Assembly (NCBI GenBank): GCA_902513495.1
Contig: CABXNH010000003.1
Span: forward strand, 1 to 64,000
DNA: 64,000 nucleotides
Origin: an uncultured Gammaproteobacteria bacterium
GTDB taxonomy: Bacteria > Pseudomonadota > Gammaproteobacteria > PS1 > Pseudothioglobaceae
Direction of reading: 5' to 3'
This document shows, piece by piece, positions 51,188 to 60,343 of the stretch (within the stretch, counting starts at the first letter, position 1; each line of letters starts with the position of its first letter). The notes under the pieces were generated by a model. That model saw only the letters and a program-made list of their open reading frames with translations, was not told where the DNA came from and did not search any database. The translations under genes were made by a program, and so were the position numbers.

Positions 51188-52137
51188 GTTTAGATATGAA
51201 AAATATATTAACTCACTTCCAGCACCCAAACTCCCCGAAAGATTATCAAGAGGCAGATGAACCTGACGCTATTAAAGTTTCAGAATATTGGGGCAGAAAA
51301 AGTAATCAAACTCAAAGTCCAAAAATTAGCTTTGAATTATTTCCACCAAGATCAAGCTCCGCTAAAAAGTCTTTAAAGGAAGTCTGCCAGGAGTTAAGCA
51401 CTATAAATCCAGAATATTTTTCTGTTACGTTTGGTGCACTGGGTTCATCTCAAAATGATACACTTGACACTATTATTAATCTTTCTAAAGATACTGAAAT
51501 TCCAATAACTCCCCATCTTACTTGTACAGGTATAGACACAAAGCAGGTAGCTGATTTACTCGATGAATACATTGTTCGAGGAATAAAGCAGATTATGGTT
51601 TTAAAGGGTGATTACCCCAAAACAGTCATTAAAAAAGGAGATTTTGCATACGCTAATGAAATGGTTGAGTTCATTAAAGAGAACTATCGTAATATGGATA
51701 TCCTTGTAGCAGCCTATCCAGAGAAGCATCCACATTCAAGTTGCGTGAGAAAAGATATTGATTTTTTTGTAGAGAAAGTGAACGCTGGAGCAGATAAAGC
51801 GATTACTCAATATTTTTACAATATTGACGCTTATTTTCATTTTGTAGATGAGATACAAAAACGTAACATTGATATCCCCATTACTCCTGGCATCATGCCA
51901 ATAACAAATTACGACCAGTTAATGCATTTTTCAAAAATATGTGGCGCAGAAATTCCTGCCTGGATACTCAACAAACTCAATCTTTATAAAAATGATCTCA
52001 ATAGTTTAATAGAGTTTGGGGAGGATGTAGTTAGTGAAATGTGTTTAAAACTCAAGGATAATGGCGTATCAAACTTTCATTTTTATTCTTTGAACAAAGC
52101 CGAACCAACCATGTCAATAGTAAAAAGAATAACTTAA
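51184..52137 (+). CDS. metF: 5,10-methylenetetrahydrofolate reductase MetF
   Basis: 317 aa TIM-barrel flavoprotein. Core motifs KISFELFPPRSSS, VTFGALGSSQND, TPHLTCTG, MVLKGDYP, DKAITQYFYNID and GIMPITNYDQL. The N-terminus is about 20 residues longer than E. coli MetF before the first strand. Makes methyl-THF for methionine synthesis, so control by SAH, the by-product of methylation, is metabolically sensible. Ends 10 nt from a convergent gene. Confidence 0.96.
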   Translation: MSLDMKNILTHFQHPNSPKDYQEADEPDAIKVSEYWGRKSNQTQSPKISFELFPPRSSSAKKSLKEVCQELSTINPEYFSVTFGALGSSQNDTLDTIINLSKDTEIPITPHLTCTGIDTKQVADLLDEYIVRGIKQIMVLKGDYPKTVIKKGDFAYANEMVEFIKENYRNMDILVAAYPEKHPHSSCVRKDIDFFVEKVNAGADKAITQYFYNIDAYFHFVDEIQKRNIDIPITPGIMPITNYDQLMHFSKICGAEIPAWILNKLNLYKNDLNSLIEFGEDVVSEMCLKLKDNGVSNFHFYSLNKAEPTMSIVKRIT

Positions 52138-52147
52138 GAATTAAAGG

Positions 52148-52597
52148 TTAGTGGAAGTGCCTCTTGGAGTGAACCCAGCCCTGAAGTTTTTGAAAATCTG
52201 TTTTCTTTTCTGGCTGGACAATCTTTTCAAGCTCGATCAGTCTTTCATTAAGCTCATTAAAAGCATTTGTATAGTGTTTACTTTTGATGGATTCTTGATA
52301 TAGCTTAGATTTTAGAGTAGCTATGACAGAAACTAAATCTTGGTCATTGCTGGCATCAGATACCTCGGCATCACCTTTTAACTTGACCTGAGTTTCTTGA
52401 AAACGTTTCAAGTGCTGAGTAGCCTCAGAATCGATTTTCAAATGAGACTCATCTAAAGCAAGATTGCTTGGATTGAAAGGGATGATTCGCTCTGAAATAT
52501 TTAGATCTTGAAGAGAGCCGCGGGTTGTCGGTTGTTGTACGGTGAAGCCACTAACTCCTAACAGACGTGCCACCCATGAAATTCCAAATCTAATCAC
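52148..52597 (-). CDS. Unknown protein with C-terminal coiled coil
   Basis: 149 aa, GTG start with AGGAG 5 nt upstream and a TATAAT about 40 bp upstream, so expression is likely. Residues 1-60 include IRFGISWVARLLGVSG (short hydrophobic/amphipathic stretch), not a typical signal peptide; residues 95-135 have a heptad-like pattern (ALNELNERLIELEKIV region). No family recognised. Lies downstream of hemD on the same strand, where HemX-type genes often occur, but HemX similarity is not evident. Confidence 0.7.
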   Translation of the reverse strand: MIRFGISWVARLLGVSGFTVQQPTTRGSLQDLNISERIIPFNPSNLALDESHLKIDSEATQHLKRFQETQVKLKGDAEVSDASNDQDLVSVIATLKSKLYQESIKSKHYTNAFNELNERLIELEKIVQPEKKTDFQKLQGWVHSKRHFH

Positions 52598-52659
52598 CTG
52601 AACTCCTGATATAGTTATATATATGTTACCTAAACAAATTATATTTGTACATTTTTTTA

Positions 52660-53385
52660 TTACTTTTTATTTAATAAAATATCAACAAAATCTTCATCAG
52701 AAGGATTTTGAGTGGTCTCAATTTTTTTAAATCCTAACTTTTCTGCTGAGGATTTAATTCGTTCACTAAAAACAATAAGCCTTCTTGCCCTTAAAATTTC
52801 AAAATACTTTGGAGAAACACAATTTACTAGTCGTTTGATATTGATAAGACTCTCGTTACTAGTCGCCATAAGTATTCCATCAGGATGATTCACAAATGAC
52901 ATTAAAGATTCATTATGAATTCTTGTCAATTCGCATGGAATCCTCTCATAAACCTCAAGGTAATCGACTTGATTAGATAAACTCAAATAATTTTTTAAAG
53001 TTTCTGACCCGCCCCTTCCTCTAACAATTAATATTTTTCTATTCGAAAGTGCTGAACATTCTTTCATTTTTAAAAGCTCTCGGCTTGAGGCATTAGTCTT
53101 TGGAAAACAGTCAACTGTAATATTATTCTTAAGTAATTGATTTGCTGTTACAGGGCCAACTGCGAAAACCCTAGAAGAATCAGAAAACAAGTCACCATAA
53201 TGCTCTTCTGCATAATTAACTGCATTGACACTTATAAAAATAATAATATCGTATTTTTCAACTGGAGCTTTGGTTTGAAGTTTGCTGACCTCAAAAGCAG
53301 GAAAAAGAGCATAATCAAAATTATTTTTATTTAGAAGCAACTCTAAGTTTTTAGTTTGAGAAACGGGTCTTGTAATCAGTATCAT
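52660..53385 (-). CDS. hemD: Uroporphyrinogen-III synthase
   Basis: 241 aa, HemD fold with two alpha/beta lobes. ILITRPVSQTKNLELLL at the N-terminus, FISVNAVNYAEEHYG, and VFAVGPVTANQLLKN fit the family, which is poorly conserved. Closes hydroxymethylbilane to uroporphyrinogen III for heme and siroheme. hemC is not adjacent, unlike in E. coli. Divergent from the exchanger gene. Confidence 0.9.
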   Translation of the reverse strand: MILITRPVSQTKNLELLLNKNNFDYALFPAFEVSKLQTKAPVEKYDIIIFISVNAVNYAEEHYGDLFSDSSRVFAVGPVTANQLLKNNITVDCFPKTNASSRELLKMKECSALSNRKILIVRGRGGSETLKNYLSLSNQVDYLEVYERIPCELTRIHNESLMSFVNHPDGILMATSNESLINIKRLVNCVSPKYFEILRARRLIVFSERIKSSAEKLGFKKIETTQNPSDEDFVDILLNKK

Positions 53386-53527
53386 TCAATTATTATAGAT
53401 ATTTGACTTTAAAACTTCAGTAATTATCTTCATTACCCTAAAGTATTAGATTATGAATAAAAACGTGTTTATTAAAATAAAACTTCGATGACTTTATAAT
53501 AAGCTTTAAATTATTTTTAACATTACT

Positions 53528-54466
53528 ATGTTTATATCAATCATATCTCTTTTAATTGGTTTCGGCTTACTTGTTTGGAGTGCAGATTCATTTACAGATA
53601 ATGGCGCTAAAATTGCTAGAATATTTAACATTTCACCACTGATTATTGGTTTACTGATTTTTGGTTTTGGAACTTCAGCTCCAGAAATGCTAGTCTCTGG
53701 ACTTGCAGCTTATGATGGACACCCTGAATTAAGCATTGGGAATGCATTTGGTTCAAACATTTTTAATATTGGACTCGTGCTTGCAGTAGCTGCCATTATT
53801 CATCCGGTAATTGTAGAGAAAAATGTTTTAAAAAGAGAGTGGTTTTTTCTGTTTTTATCAACGCTAGTTGTTGGATTCTTACTAATGGATGGCTTTTTAA
53901 GTTTTATCGATGGATCTATTCTATTAATATTACTGTTGATATTCTTATACTATGTATTCAACGAGTCAAAAAAAGGTGGCAATCTTGAAGATGCAGCCTC
54001 TGAAGACATAAGTGAAAAACAATCCAAAGGTAGAACTTGGCTTCTTCTAATCATATCTTTAGTGGTCCTGGTATCGAGTGCAAGGCTTGTGGTTTGGGGT
54101 GGAACAAATCTTGCGTTAGCTTTTGGCGTTAGTGATTTAATTATTGGCTTAACAGTTGTTGCATTAGGTACAAGCTTGCCAGAATTAGCGGTTGCCATTA
54201 GTAGTGCAGTAAAAAAACAACATCAAATGATTATCGGGAATATTATTGGCTCAAATTTATTTAATTCATTGGGTGTTTTAGCCATTCCAGGGTTAATTCT
54301 GCCTTTCCAAATTCCCCCTGAAGTGATGAGTAGAGACTATATTTATATGCTAATCTTTACTTTGTTGGTTCTTGTTTTCTCTCTTAAGTTAAAAATAAAT
54401 CGGCTTGGAGGTTTAATATTACTTGCGATTCTAGCCAGTTACTTATACCAATTAGTTTGGATTTAA
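53528..54466 (+). CDS. yrbG: Calcium/sodium antiporter (YrbG/CaxA family)
   Basis: 312 aa, about ten membrane helices in two inverted halves. Alpha-repeats GFGTSAPEMLVSGLAAYDG and ALGTSLPELAVAISSAV, followed by IGNAFGSNIFN and IGNIIGSNLFN, contain the ion-binding acidic and polar residues. Exchanges sodium for calcium or another cation at the inner membrane. Overlaps the tsaE start by 10 nt. Confidence 0.93.
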   Translation: MFISIISLLIGFGLLVWSADSFTDNGAKIARIFNISPLIIGLLIFGFGTSAPEMLVSGLAAYDGHPELSIGNAFGSNIFNIGLVLAVAAIIHPVIVEKNVLKREWFFLFLSTLVVGFLLMDGFLSFIDGSILLILLLIFLYYVFNESKKGGNLEDAASEDISEKQSKGRTWLLLIISLVVLVSSARLVVWGGTNLALAFGVSDLIIGLTVVALGTSLPELAVAISSAVKKQHQMIIGNIIGSNLFNSLGVLAIPGLILPFQIPPEVMSRDYIYMLIFTLLVLVFSLKLKINRLGGLILLAILASYLYQLVWI

Positions 54467-54915
54467 TATTAAAAAATCTCAATGACACAAGGGAGCTCGG
54501 TGAGAAACTTGCCCAGTGCTGCTCAAGCCTTGATGGCCCATGTGTTGTGTATTTGATTGGTGACCTAGGCGTCGGAAAAACAACGCTCGCTCAAAACTTT
54601 ATTAAGTACTTTGGATTTGCCAGGGTAAAAAGCCCAACATACACTCTTGTTGAGACTTATCAAAATGACAATGTTGATATTAACCACTTTGATTGTTACC
54701 GATTGACGGACCCAGAGGAGTTGGAATATATCGGCATACGTGAATACCTTACCCCTAAAAGTATTCAGTTAATTGAATGGCCCGAGCTGGGAAAGGGTAC
54801 GCTAGCAAAAGCAGATATTTCAATCAAACTAAGTGGCAATGGAAATACTAGAAACGCCAAAATAACATTTCAAACTGACATAGGACAATCAATCAAAGAA
54901 TGCGCTTTTGGGTAG
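54457..54915 (+). CDS. tsaE: tRNA threonylcarbamoyladenosine biosynthesis ATPase TsaE
   Basis: 152 aa with a TTG start inside the exchanger stop region; no alternative ATG is available in frame near it. P-loop YLIGDLGVGKTTLAQNF, switch FDCYRLTDPEELEYIGI and LIEWPELG are TsaE signatures. Works with TsaB/TsaD to make t6A on tRNAs. Overlaps amiC by 16 nt, the usual tsaE-amiB/C arrangement. Confidence 0.94.
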   Translation: MDLILKNLNDTRELGEKLAQCCSSLDGPCVVYLIGDLGVGKTTLAQNFIKYFGFARVKSPTYTLVETYQNDNVDINHFDCYRLTDPEELEYIGIREYLTPKSIQLIEWPELGKGTLAKADISIKLSGNGNTRNAKITFQTDIGQSIKECAFG

Positions 54916-56021
54916 TTTTATTGTTTGTTATTTATACTTCTTTCTCATTTGCAGGAGACAAAACGACGCTTTATGATTTTAGGTATTGGTCTGCTCCAGA
55001 TCACACTAGAATAGTAATCGACAAGGAAGAGGACACGCTTTTCAATATCAAAAGCTTTGATGATTACGTTGTTATAAGCTTTGATGACGCTGAAGTCTTA
55101 TCTGAAACTTTTTCAAATATTTTCTTTAAAGACTCTCGCATAGAGAAAGTTAGAATCAAACGTGACAAAGAGACCATTAAATTAATTGTTCATATTAAAA
55201 ATAAATTTAAAACTAACCACTTCACATTAAAGCCGAATGCAAAATATAAATTCCACCGATTGGTCGTAGACATAGTCGATTCAGGACTCAAGTCAACAAA
55301 AATAATTACGAAGCCTGAGGCAGCAAAGCCAAACAAAAATCAAAAAATTATTCTCGTTGATGCGGGTCATGGCGGTGAAGATTCAGGGGCAATTGGAAAA
55401 AATCGATCCAAAGAGAAAGATGTTAACTTGGCTATTGCTAAAAAATTGGTGTCAATAATTAATAAAAATAAGGATTTGAAAGCAGTATTGACAAGAAGTG
55501 GCGATTATTATGTTCCACTAACCAAAAGAATTACAATCGCTCAAAAAGAAAAGGCAACTATGTTTATTTCCATTCATGCTGATGCTGTTGAAAGTCCTGT
55601 TGCCAAAGGCGCCTCTGTTTACACTTTGAGTGAAAAAGGTAATAACAGTAAATTAGCAAAGCAGCTGGAATTATCTCAAAACGTAGTTGACCAGTTTGGT
55701 GGGGTCGAATCTGTCATTGATAACGATCAGTTTCTCAAAAATATTTTGACAGATTTTTCTAGAAAGGATCGCGACATGCAGTCATTTAAGCTTGCAAATG
55801 AAATAATAAATCAACTTGAAAAAATTGGTCCTATTCATAAAAAAGTCCCTCAGAAAGCTAACTTTGTTGTACTTAAGTCTCCCTCTATTCCATCCGTCTT
55901 GGTCGAGACTGCCTTCATATCGAATCCCACTCAGGAAAAGCGACTGACCAACCGTAAGCAACAAGCTAAAATTGCACAGTCAATCTATCAAGGTATTTTG
56001 AAATACTACAGTAATTTATAG
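54900..56021 (+). CDS. amiC: N-acetylmuramoyl-L-alanine amidase (AmiC/AmiB type)
   Basis: 373 aa. Signal peptide WVVLLFVIYTSFSFAG, an AMIN domain at about 20-130 (WSAPDHTRIVIDKEED), and an Amidase_3 domain from about 150 with zinc ligands in LVDAGHGGEDSGAIG, a glutamate in KDVNLAIAKKL region, SIHADAV, and VLVETAFISN. Cleaves septal peptidoglycan in the periplasm, normally recruited by EnvC/NlpD. No LysM domain, so AmiC-like. Tail-to-tail with dsrK (4 nt). Confidence 0.92.
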   Translation: MRFWVVLLFVIYTSFSFAGDKTTLYDFRYWSAPDHTRIVIDKEEDTLFNIKSFDDYVVISFDDAEVLSETFSNIFFKDSRIEKVRIKRDKETIKLIVHIKNKFKTNHFTLKPNAKYKFHRLVVDIVDSGLKSTKIITKPEAAKPNKNQKIILVDAGHGGEDSGAIGKNRSKEKDVNLAIAKKLVSIINKNKDLKAVLTRSGDYYVPLTKRITIAQKEKATMFISIHADAVESPVAKGASVYTLSEKGNNSKLAKQLELSQNVVDQFGGVESVIDNDQFLKNILTDFSRKDRDMQSFKLANEIINQLEKIGPIHKKVPQKANFVVLKSPSIPSVLVETAFISNPTQEKRLTNRKQQAKIAQSIYQGILKYYSNL

Positions 56022-56025
56022 AAAT

Positions 56026-57564
56026 CTAGACTTCAGTATCTGAGCTTTCGCTTAAGACAATGGCCTCACTAACCAGCTGATGAACACTCACTATCATGTA
56101 TGGATCAAAGTCATAATTAGGAAGCACTTTCGAAAACTGTGATTTACAGATAGCACAAATTGCAGCTAGTGTATTAACCCCATTCTCCTGCTCCGTTTTT
56201 TTCAAGGCATGCATTCTAGGCTTCGCTCCTTTTACTCTCAGCTCTATAAGATCATCAGTCAAAAGTCCGCCACCGCCACCGCAACAAAAAGTGGAAGACT
56301 TGATAGTATTCTTAGGCATCTCTACAAAATGATTACAGGCCGCCTTAATGACTTCTCTTGGCAAGATAAATTGACCGTTTTTAATATCTCCCATATTGCT
56401 TCCACGAGCAACATTGCAGGAGTCGTGAAAGGTGACTACACGATGATCATTCTTAGATTTATCAAAAGATAACTTGTTTTTTTGAATTAGGTCATATGTA
56501 AATTCAATCATATGTTGTGGTTGTGGATAATTACTATCAAGTTGTCTTTGAAGTCTTAATGAGTAATCATCACTTCCCCCACTCCCAATACCTGTAAGAG
56601 TATTCCAAAAGCTATAAGCAACCCGCCATGCATGTCCACACTCTCCAACTATTACACGCCTTACATTTAAATCAATCGCAGCTTTACGAATCCTTAATGC
56701 GCCTTGCCTCATTACGTCATAGTTTCCAATGAACATACCAAAGTTTGCTGCCTCTGAAGCGTATGAACTTAATGTCCAGCTTACACCACTTTCATGAAAT
56801 ACTTTGGCATAGCCTATCAGTCCATCGATATGGGGCTCAGCAAAGAAATCCGCTGAAGGAGTCACCATTAAAACTTCAGCATCTTTAACATCTAAAGGAA
56901 GCTTAACATTCACTCCAGTATCGTCTTTTATCTCGTCTTCGAGATCTTCAAGAGTATCTCTTAAAGCTGGCTCGGGCATTCCTAAATTGTTTCCAATCTT
57001 GTTGACCTTTCCTAAAATTTGATTAGGATACTTTTGACCAGCCCCAATGACATTCATCACTTCACGAGCAGCCATAGAAATTTCAGCAGTGTCAATTCCA
57101 TAGGGACAGTAGACAGCGCATCTTCGACACTGTGAACATTGATGAAAGTAGTTGTACCAATCATCGAGCATATTTTCATCAAGATCTTTAGCTCCAACTA
57201 GTATTGGAAAATACTTACCCGCAAATGTAAAATGCCTTCTGTAAACACTTCGAAAAAGATCTTGCCTGGCAACTGGCATATTTTTTGGATCTGCAGTCCC
57301 AAGATAATAATGACACTTGTCTGTGCAGGCTCCACACTTCACACAGGCATCTAAAAAAACTTGAACTGATCGATATTTAGACTTAGTTTCAGCCATTTTA
57401 TCAATAGCTACTTGTTGCCAGTTGTCTACTTTTTCTCCAGGAAAACCCAGACCCTGCTGCACCTCTTCACTCGCCTTAAATGGTCCATTTCCTGCCATTG
57501 CGTCTTTCTTAATGGCTGGAACTTCAAGGTATGTGGGAAGCTTTATTGGATTATCGTTAGTCAA
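56026..57564 (-). CDS. dsrK: DsrK-type iron-sulfur oxidoreductase (DsrMK complex)
   Basis: 512 aa. Two [4Fe-4S] motifs, CVKCGACTDKCHYYLG at about 74 and CSQCRRCAVYCPYG at about 142, then CCG-type heterodisulfide reductase-like segments (HDSCNVARGSNMG; FCCGGGGGLL; CAICKSQF). Length and motifs match DsrK of sulfur oxidizers and sulfate reducers rather than GlcF or HdrD. It reacts with DsrC cysteines and exchanges electrons with DsrM. Last of gltD-dsrC-dsrM-dsrK, 2 nt after dsrM. dsrJ, dsrO and dsrP are not in the window. Confidence 0.92.
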   Translation of the reverse strand: MTNDNPIKLPTYLEVPAIKKDAMAGNGPFKASEEVQQGLGFPGEKVDNWQQVAIDKMAETKSKYRSVQVFLDACVKCGACTDKCHYYLGTADPKNMPVARQDLFRSVYRRHFTFAGKYFPILVGAKDLDENMLDDWYNYFHQCSQCRRCAVYCPYGIDTAEISMAAREVMNVIGAGQKYPNQILGKVNKIGNNLGMPEPALRDTLEDLEDEIKDDTGVNVKLPLDVKDAEVLMVTPSADFFAEPHIDGLIGYAKVFHESGVSWTLSSYASEAANFGMFIGNYDVMRQGALRIRKAAIDLNVRRVIVGECGHAWRVAYSFWNTLTGIGSGGSDDYSLRLQRQLDSNYPQPQHMIEFTYDLIQKNKLSFDKSKNDHRVVTFHDSCNVARGSNMGDIKNGQFILPREVIKAACNHFVEMPKNTIKSSTFCCGGGGGLLTDDLIELRVKGAKPRMHALKKTEQENGVNTLAAICAICKSQFSKVLPNYDFDPYMIVSVHQLVSEAIVLSESSDTEV

Positions 57565-57566
57565 AA

Positions 57567-58340
57567 TTACTCTTTCTTATCATTATTGTTTTCGATATCT
57601 ATTTTTGAGCCTTCTTGCTTATTTAATGCCCAATCGGATACGTGTCTTTTCTTACGTGCATTATCCACCTGATTGAATGTAGGTGAAAAAAATATTCCTG
57701 GAGCATGAAGAAGTTTAGAAATGGGGAAAATTGCAATGAGACAAAAGACAGGGAAAATATGCGCCATAAAAATCATTTCCTTTGGAAGTTCAGACCAATT
57801 AAAAGTAATTAAACCACTTGCAAAATTAGTTACTAATAGCATATTTGGATGATTATTACCAAAAGTCATTAACATTCCAGTTGAAGTAATAAAGATTAAA
57901 ACTAAAAGCATGAGATAGTCAGAAGGAGAGGAAATATATTTGACCCTATCGACAAAAAACCTTCGACTCAATAATCCAACCAAGCCAAAAAAAAGCAGGT
58001 AGGACGAATATTTAAGGACTTCAGTTTTATAAAGTATCAGAGGAACCTCGCCTGGCCAAAAATAAGGCAAGTGGCGAAAAAAAAGAAGGACGAGTGCCAA
58101 GTGAAAACACCAACCGAAAAGCCAAGTCCACTTGTTTGACTTGTAAAGACTAGAAAATAAAAATATCTCTCTAAAATATCTCAAAATAACCCCAGATGTA
58201 TTTAAAGAGGCTGGTGTAATTGGAATTTTAAGAGGGGCAGGAGTATTCCAATACTGTACTAATTTATAAGAAACGCCTATTATAAAAATAAGTACAGAGA
58301 TATAAAAAAAGAACGTAAAAAAAATACTTATTAACGACAT
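57567..58340 (-). CDS. dsrM: DsrM-type cytochrome b membrane subunit
   Basis: 257 aa with five or six membrane helices; NarI-like. Histidines suitable as heme b ligands occur in GWCFHLALVLLFFRHLPYFWPG and MIFMAHIFPVFCL (helix faces). The soluble charged tail follows. Mediates electron transfer between quinone and DsrK. AGAGG precedes the ATG; the 60 bp from dsrC to this gene carries no terminator. Confidence 0.9.
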   Translation of the reverse strand: MSLISIFFTFFFYISVLIFIIGVSYKLVQYWNTPAPLKIPITPASLNTSGVILRYFREIFLFSSLYKSNKWTWLFGWCFHLALVLLFFRHLPYFWPGEVPLILYKTEVLKYSSYLLFFGLVGLLSRRFFVDRVKYISSPSDYLMLLVLIFITSTGMLMTFGNNHPNMLLVTNFASGLITFNWSELPKEMIFMAHIFPVFCLIAIFPISKLLHAPGIFFSPTFNQVDNARKKRHVSDWALNKQEGSKIDIENNNDKKE

Positions 58341-58400
58341 ATGACTTTACCTCTTATACAAAATTGGAGGTCACTGCTTCTTACAGCCGCCAAACTTTAA

Positions 58401-58724
58401 TCAAACGCAGCCAGTTGGTTTTGGCAGGCCAGCGAATCGACATCCTTGCTTTGCAGGTCCATATGGAAAGAGTGAGTATAGATAGCGTGAATTACCTTTA
58501 TCATTTCCAAGTTTTTTTGCAATGGCTTTAGTAAGAACTCTAACAGCGGGAGCAAATTCATACTCTTTATAATACTCTTGAAGGAAATTAATAACCTCCC
58601 AGTGCTCTGGTGAGAGTTCTATACCATCCTCTTCAGACATAGCGTTTGCTATCTCAGGTGTCCAGTCAGACACCTTAAGCAAGTAACCTTCTTCATCTAC
58701 TTCAGCACCTAATATTTCAGCCAT
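58401..58724 (-). CDS. dsrC: DsrC sulfur carrier protein
   Basis: 107 aa. The C-terminal arm AKQGCRFAGLPKPTGCV carries both conserved cysteines, 10 residues apart, the criterion separating true DsrC from TusE, which keeps only the last. The rest (LSPEHWEVINFLQEYYKEYEF) is typical. DsrC shuttles sulfur as persulfide/trisulfide and is reoxidised by DsrMK. 60 nt upstream of dsrM and 16 nt downstream of gltD. dsrA and dsrB are not in the window. Confidence 0.94.
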   Translation of the reverse strand: MAEILGAEVDEEGYLLKVSDWTPEIANAMSEEDGIELSPEHWEVINFLQEYYKEYEFAPAVRVLTKAIAKKLGNDKGNSRYLYSLFPYGPAKQGCRFAGLPKPTGCV

Positions 58725-58740
58725 AACTTCTATTGAACCT

Positions 58741-60180
58741 TTAAGAATTTAAAAGAAAACTATTGACACTATTTGCAACGCCGCGACCTTCATTAATTGC
58801 CCATACAACAAGTGATTGCCCTCTTCGACAATCTCCAGCAGAAAAAACCCCTTTTCTTGAAGTATTAAACTCACCATGCATTGATTGGTAGTTACCTCTC
58901 TCGTCTAGCTCAATATTAGCATCATCGCTCAGATAGTGCTCTGGAGAGAGAAAGCCCATGGATAAAAGGACCAAGTCAGCATCCCAAGTTTTCTCAGTAC
59001 CATCAACTTCAATTAATTTTCCATCTGTAAAATCAACATTGATTGTTTTGATTCCTTTAACGTGTCCGTCACTATCCTTTAAAAATGCTTTTGTTAGAAG
59101 CTGGTATCGCCTTGGATCTTTTCCAAATACTTTATTAGACTCTTCATGGCCATAATCCACACGGAAAATCACTGGCCATTCAGGCCATGGGTTTGAGTCT
59201 GATCGCTCCTTTGGAGGCTGACTCATTAACTCAAAATTTATGATTGATTTAGCACCTTGTCTGAGCGACGTGCCTATACAGTCTGTTCCAGTATCACCGC
59301 CACCAATAACGATAACATTTTTTCCTTTTGCTGATAGTTGACTTTCATCAGGGATGCCATTGTCAAGAAGGCTTTTAGTGTTTGAAGTTAAGTAGTCCAT
59401 TGCTGGGTAAATACCATTAGTATTTCTATTTTCAGCTGGAAGGTCTCTTGGCTTTGTTGCGCCAGTTGTAAAAATGACCGCATCAAAAGTATCTTGCAAT
59501 TCATCTGTTGAGATATCTTTACCAACATCAGTGTTTGTCATAAACTCAACACCCTCTTGCTTTAATAAATCAACACGGCGATCGACAATGTCCTTACCCA
59601 ATTTCATATTTGGGATACCGTACATCAAGAGACCGCCAATACGATCGCTGCGTTCATAGACCTTAACTGAATGGCCCATTTGATTAAGTTCATCAGCGGC
59701 TGCAAGGCCAGCAGGCCCAGAACCAACTACGGCAATATTCTTATCTGATCTTGATTTAATAAGTCTAGGTTTAATCCATCCTTCCTCAAAACCTTTGTCA
59801 ACAATAGCTAATTCAATATTTTTGATGGTAACAGCTGGATTATTGAGTCCCAGTACACATGACCCTTCACATGGAGCCGGACACACTCTACCTGTAAACT
59901 CAGGGAAGTTATTGGTTTTTTCCAGACGCTCTAAAGCTTCTTGCCATTCATTGTTATAAACGAGATCGTTCCATTCGGGTATTAAATTATCGATTGGACA
60001 ACCGGTTGTCGATTGACAAAAAGGGACGCCACAATCCATACACCTTGAGCCTTGCTCTTGGAGTTGGTCTAAGTTGTGAGTACCAGAAAAAATCTCATCA
60101 TAATCATTGATACGGATATCGACTTCACGGTATGACTCAACTTGCCTGTCTAACTCTAAAAAACCTGTTGCTTTTCCCAT
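58741..60180 (-). CDS. gltD: Glutamate synthase small-subunit-like flavoprotein (GltD)
   Basis: 479 aa, full GltD length. N-terminal [10 protein letters not shown] and [20 protein letters not shown] bind Fe-S clusters; FAD loop [22 protein letters not shown](P) loop [12 protein letters not shown]-terminal [19 protein letters not shown]. Canonical GltD rather than DsrL, which is longer and carries extra ferredoxin-like modules. No gltB lies next to it; dsrC follows 16 nt downstream in the same direction. It could serve glutamate synthase from a distance or feed NAD(P)H electrons to the Dsr proteins; the latter is inference. Confidence 0.9.
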   Translation of the reverse strand: MGKATGFLELDRQVESYREVDIRINDYDEIFSGTHNLDQLQEQGSRCMDCGVPFCQSTTGCPIDNLIPEWNDLVYNNEWQEALERLEKTNNFPEFTGRVCPAPCEGSCVLGLNNPAVTIKNIELAIVDKGFEEGWIKPRLIKSRSDKNIAVVGSGPAGLAAADELNQMGHSVKVYERSDRIGGLLMYGIPNMKLGKDIVDRRVDLLKQEGVEFMTNTDVGKDISTDELQDTFDAVIFTTGATKPRDLPAENRNTNGIYPAMDYLTSNTKSLLDNGIPDESQLSAKGKNVIVIGGGDTGTDCIGTSLRQGAKSIINFELMSQPPKERSDSNPWPEWPVIFRVDYGHEESNKVFGKDPRRYQLLTKAFLKDSDGHVKGIKTINVDFTDGKLIEVDGTEKTWDADLVLLSMGFLSPEHYLSDDANIELDERGNYQSMHGEFNTSRKGVFSAGDCRRGQSLVVWAINEGRGVANSVNSFLLNS

Positions 60181-60278
60181 TTACTACTTTTATTTTTTTT
60201 GAGTGGAATTATCTCATATTATGGCTAAAACATTTAAAAAATAAAATCAATAAGATCTATTTAATAGCTCGTAGTATC

Positions 60279-60307
60279 TTGTGTAAGAAAGAAAAAATAT
60301 GTATAAT
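60279..60307 (+). promoter_or_regulatory. rplS promoter
   Basis: TTGTGT (60279-60284), 17-bp spacer, TATAAT (60302-60307), about 36 bp before the GTG start of rplS. The best sigma-70-like site I noticed in the window. Confidence 0.6.
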
Positions 60308-60343
60308 TAGCGCTTTTTTCAAATACCCCAAATAGGTGCAATC

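Noticed and set aside
58401-58724. TusE instead of DsrC
   Set aside because: Both C-terminal cysteines are present with the DsrC spacing; TusE keeps only the last one.
58741-60180. DsrL instead of GltD
   Set aside because: Length is that of GltD and the extra DsrL ferredoxin-like modules are missing; the N-terminal and [19 protein letters not shown] segments match GltD.
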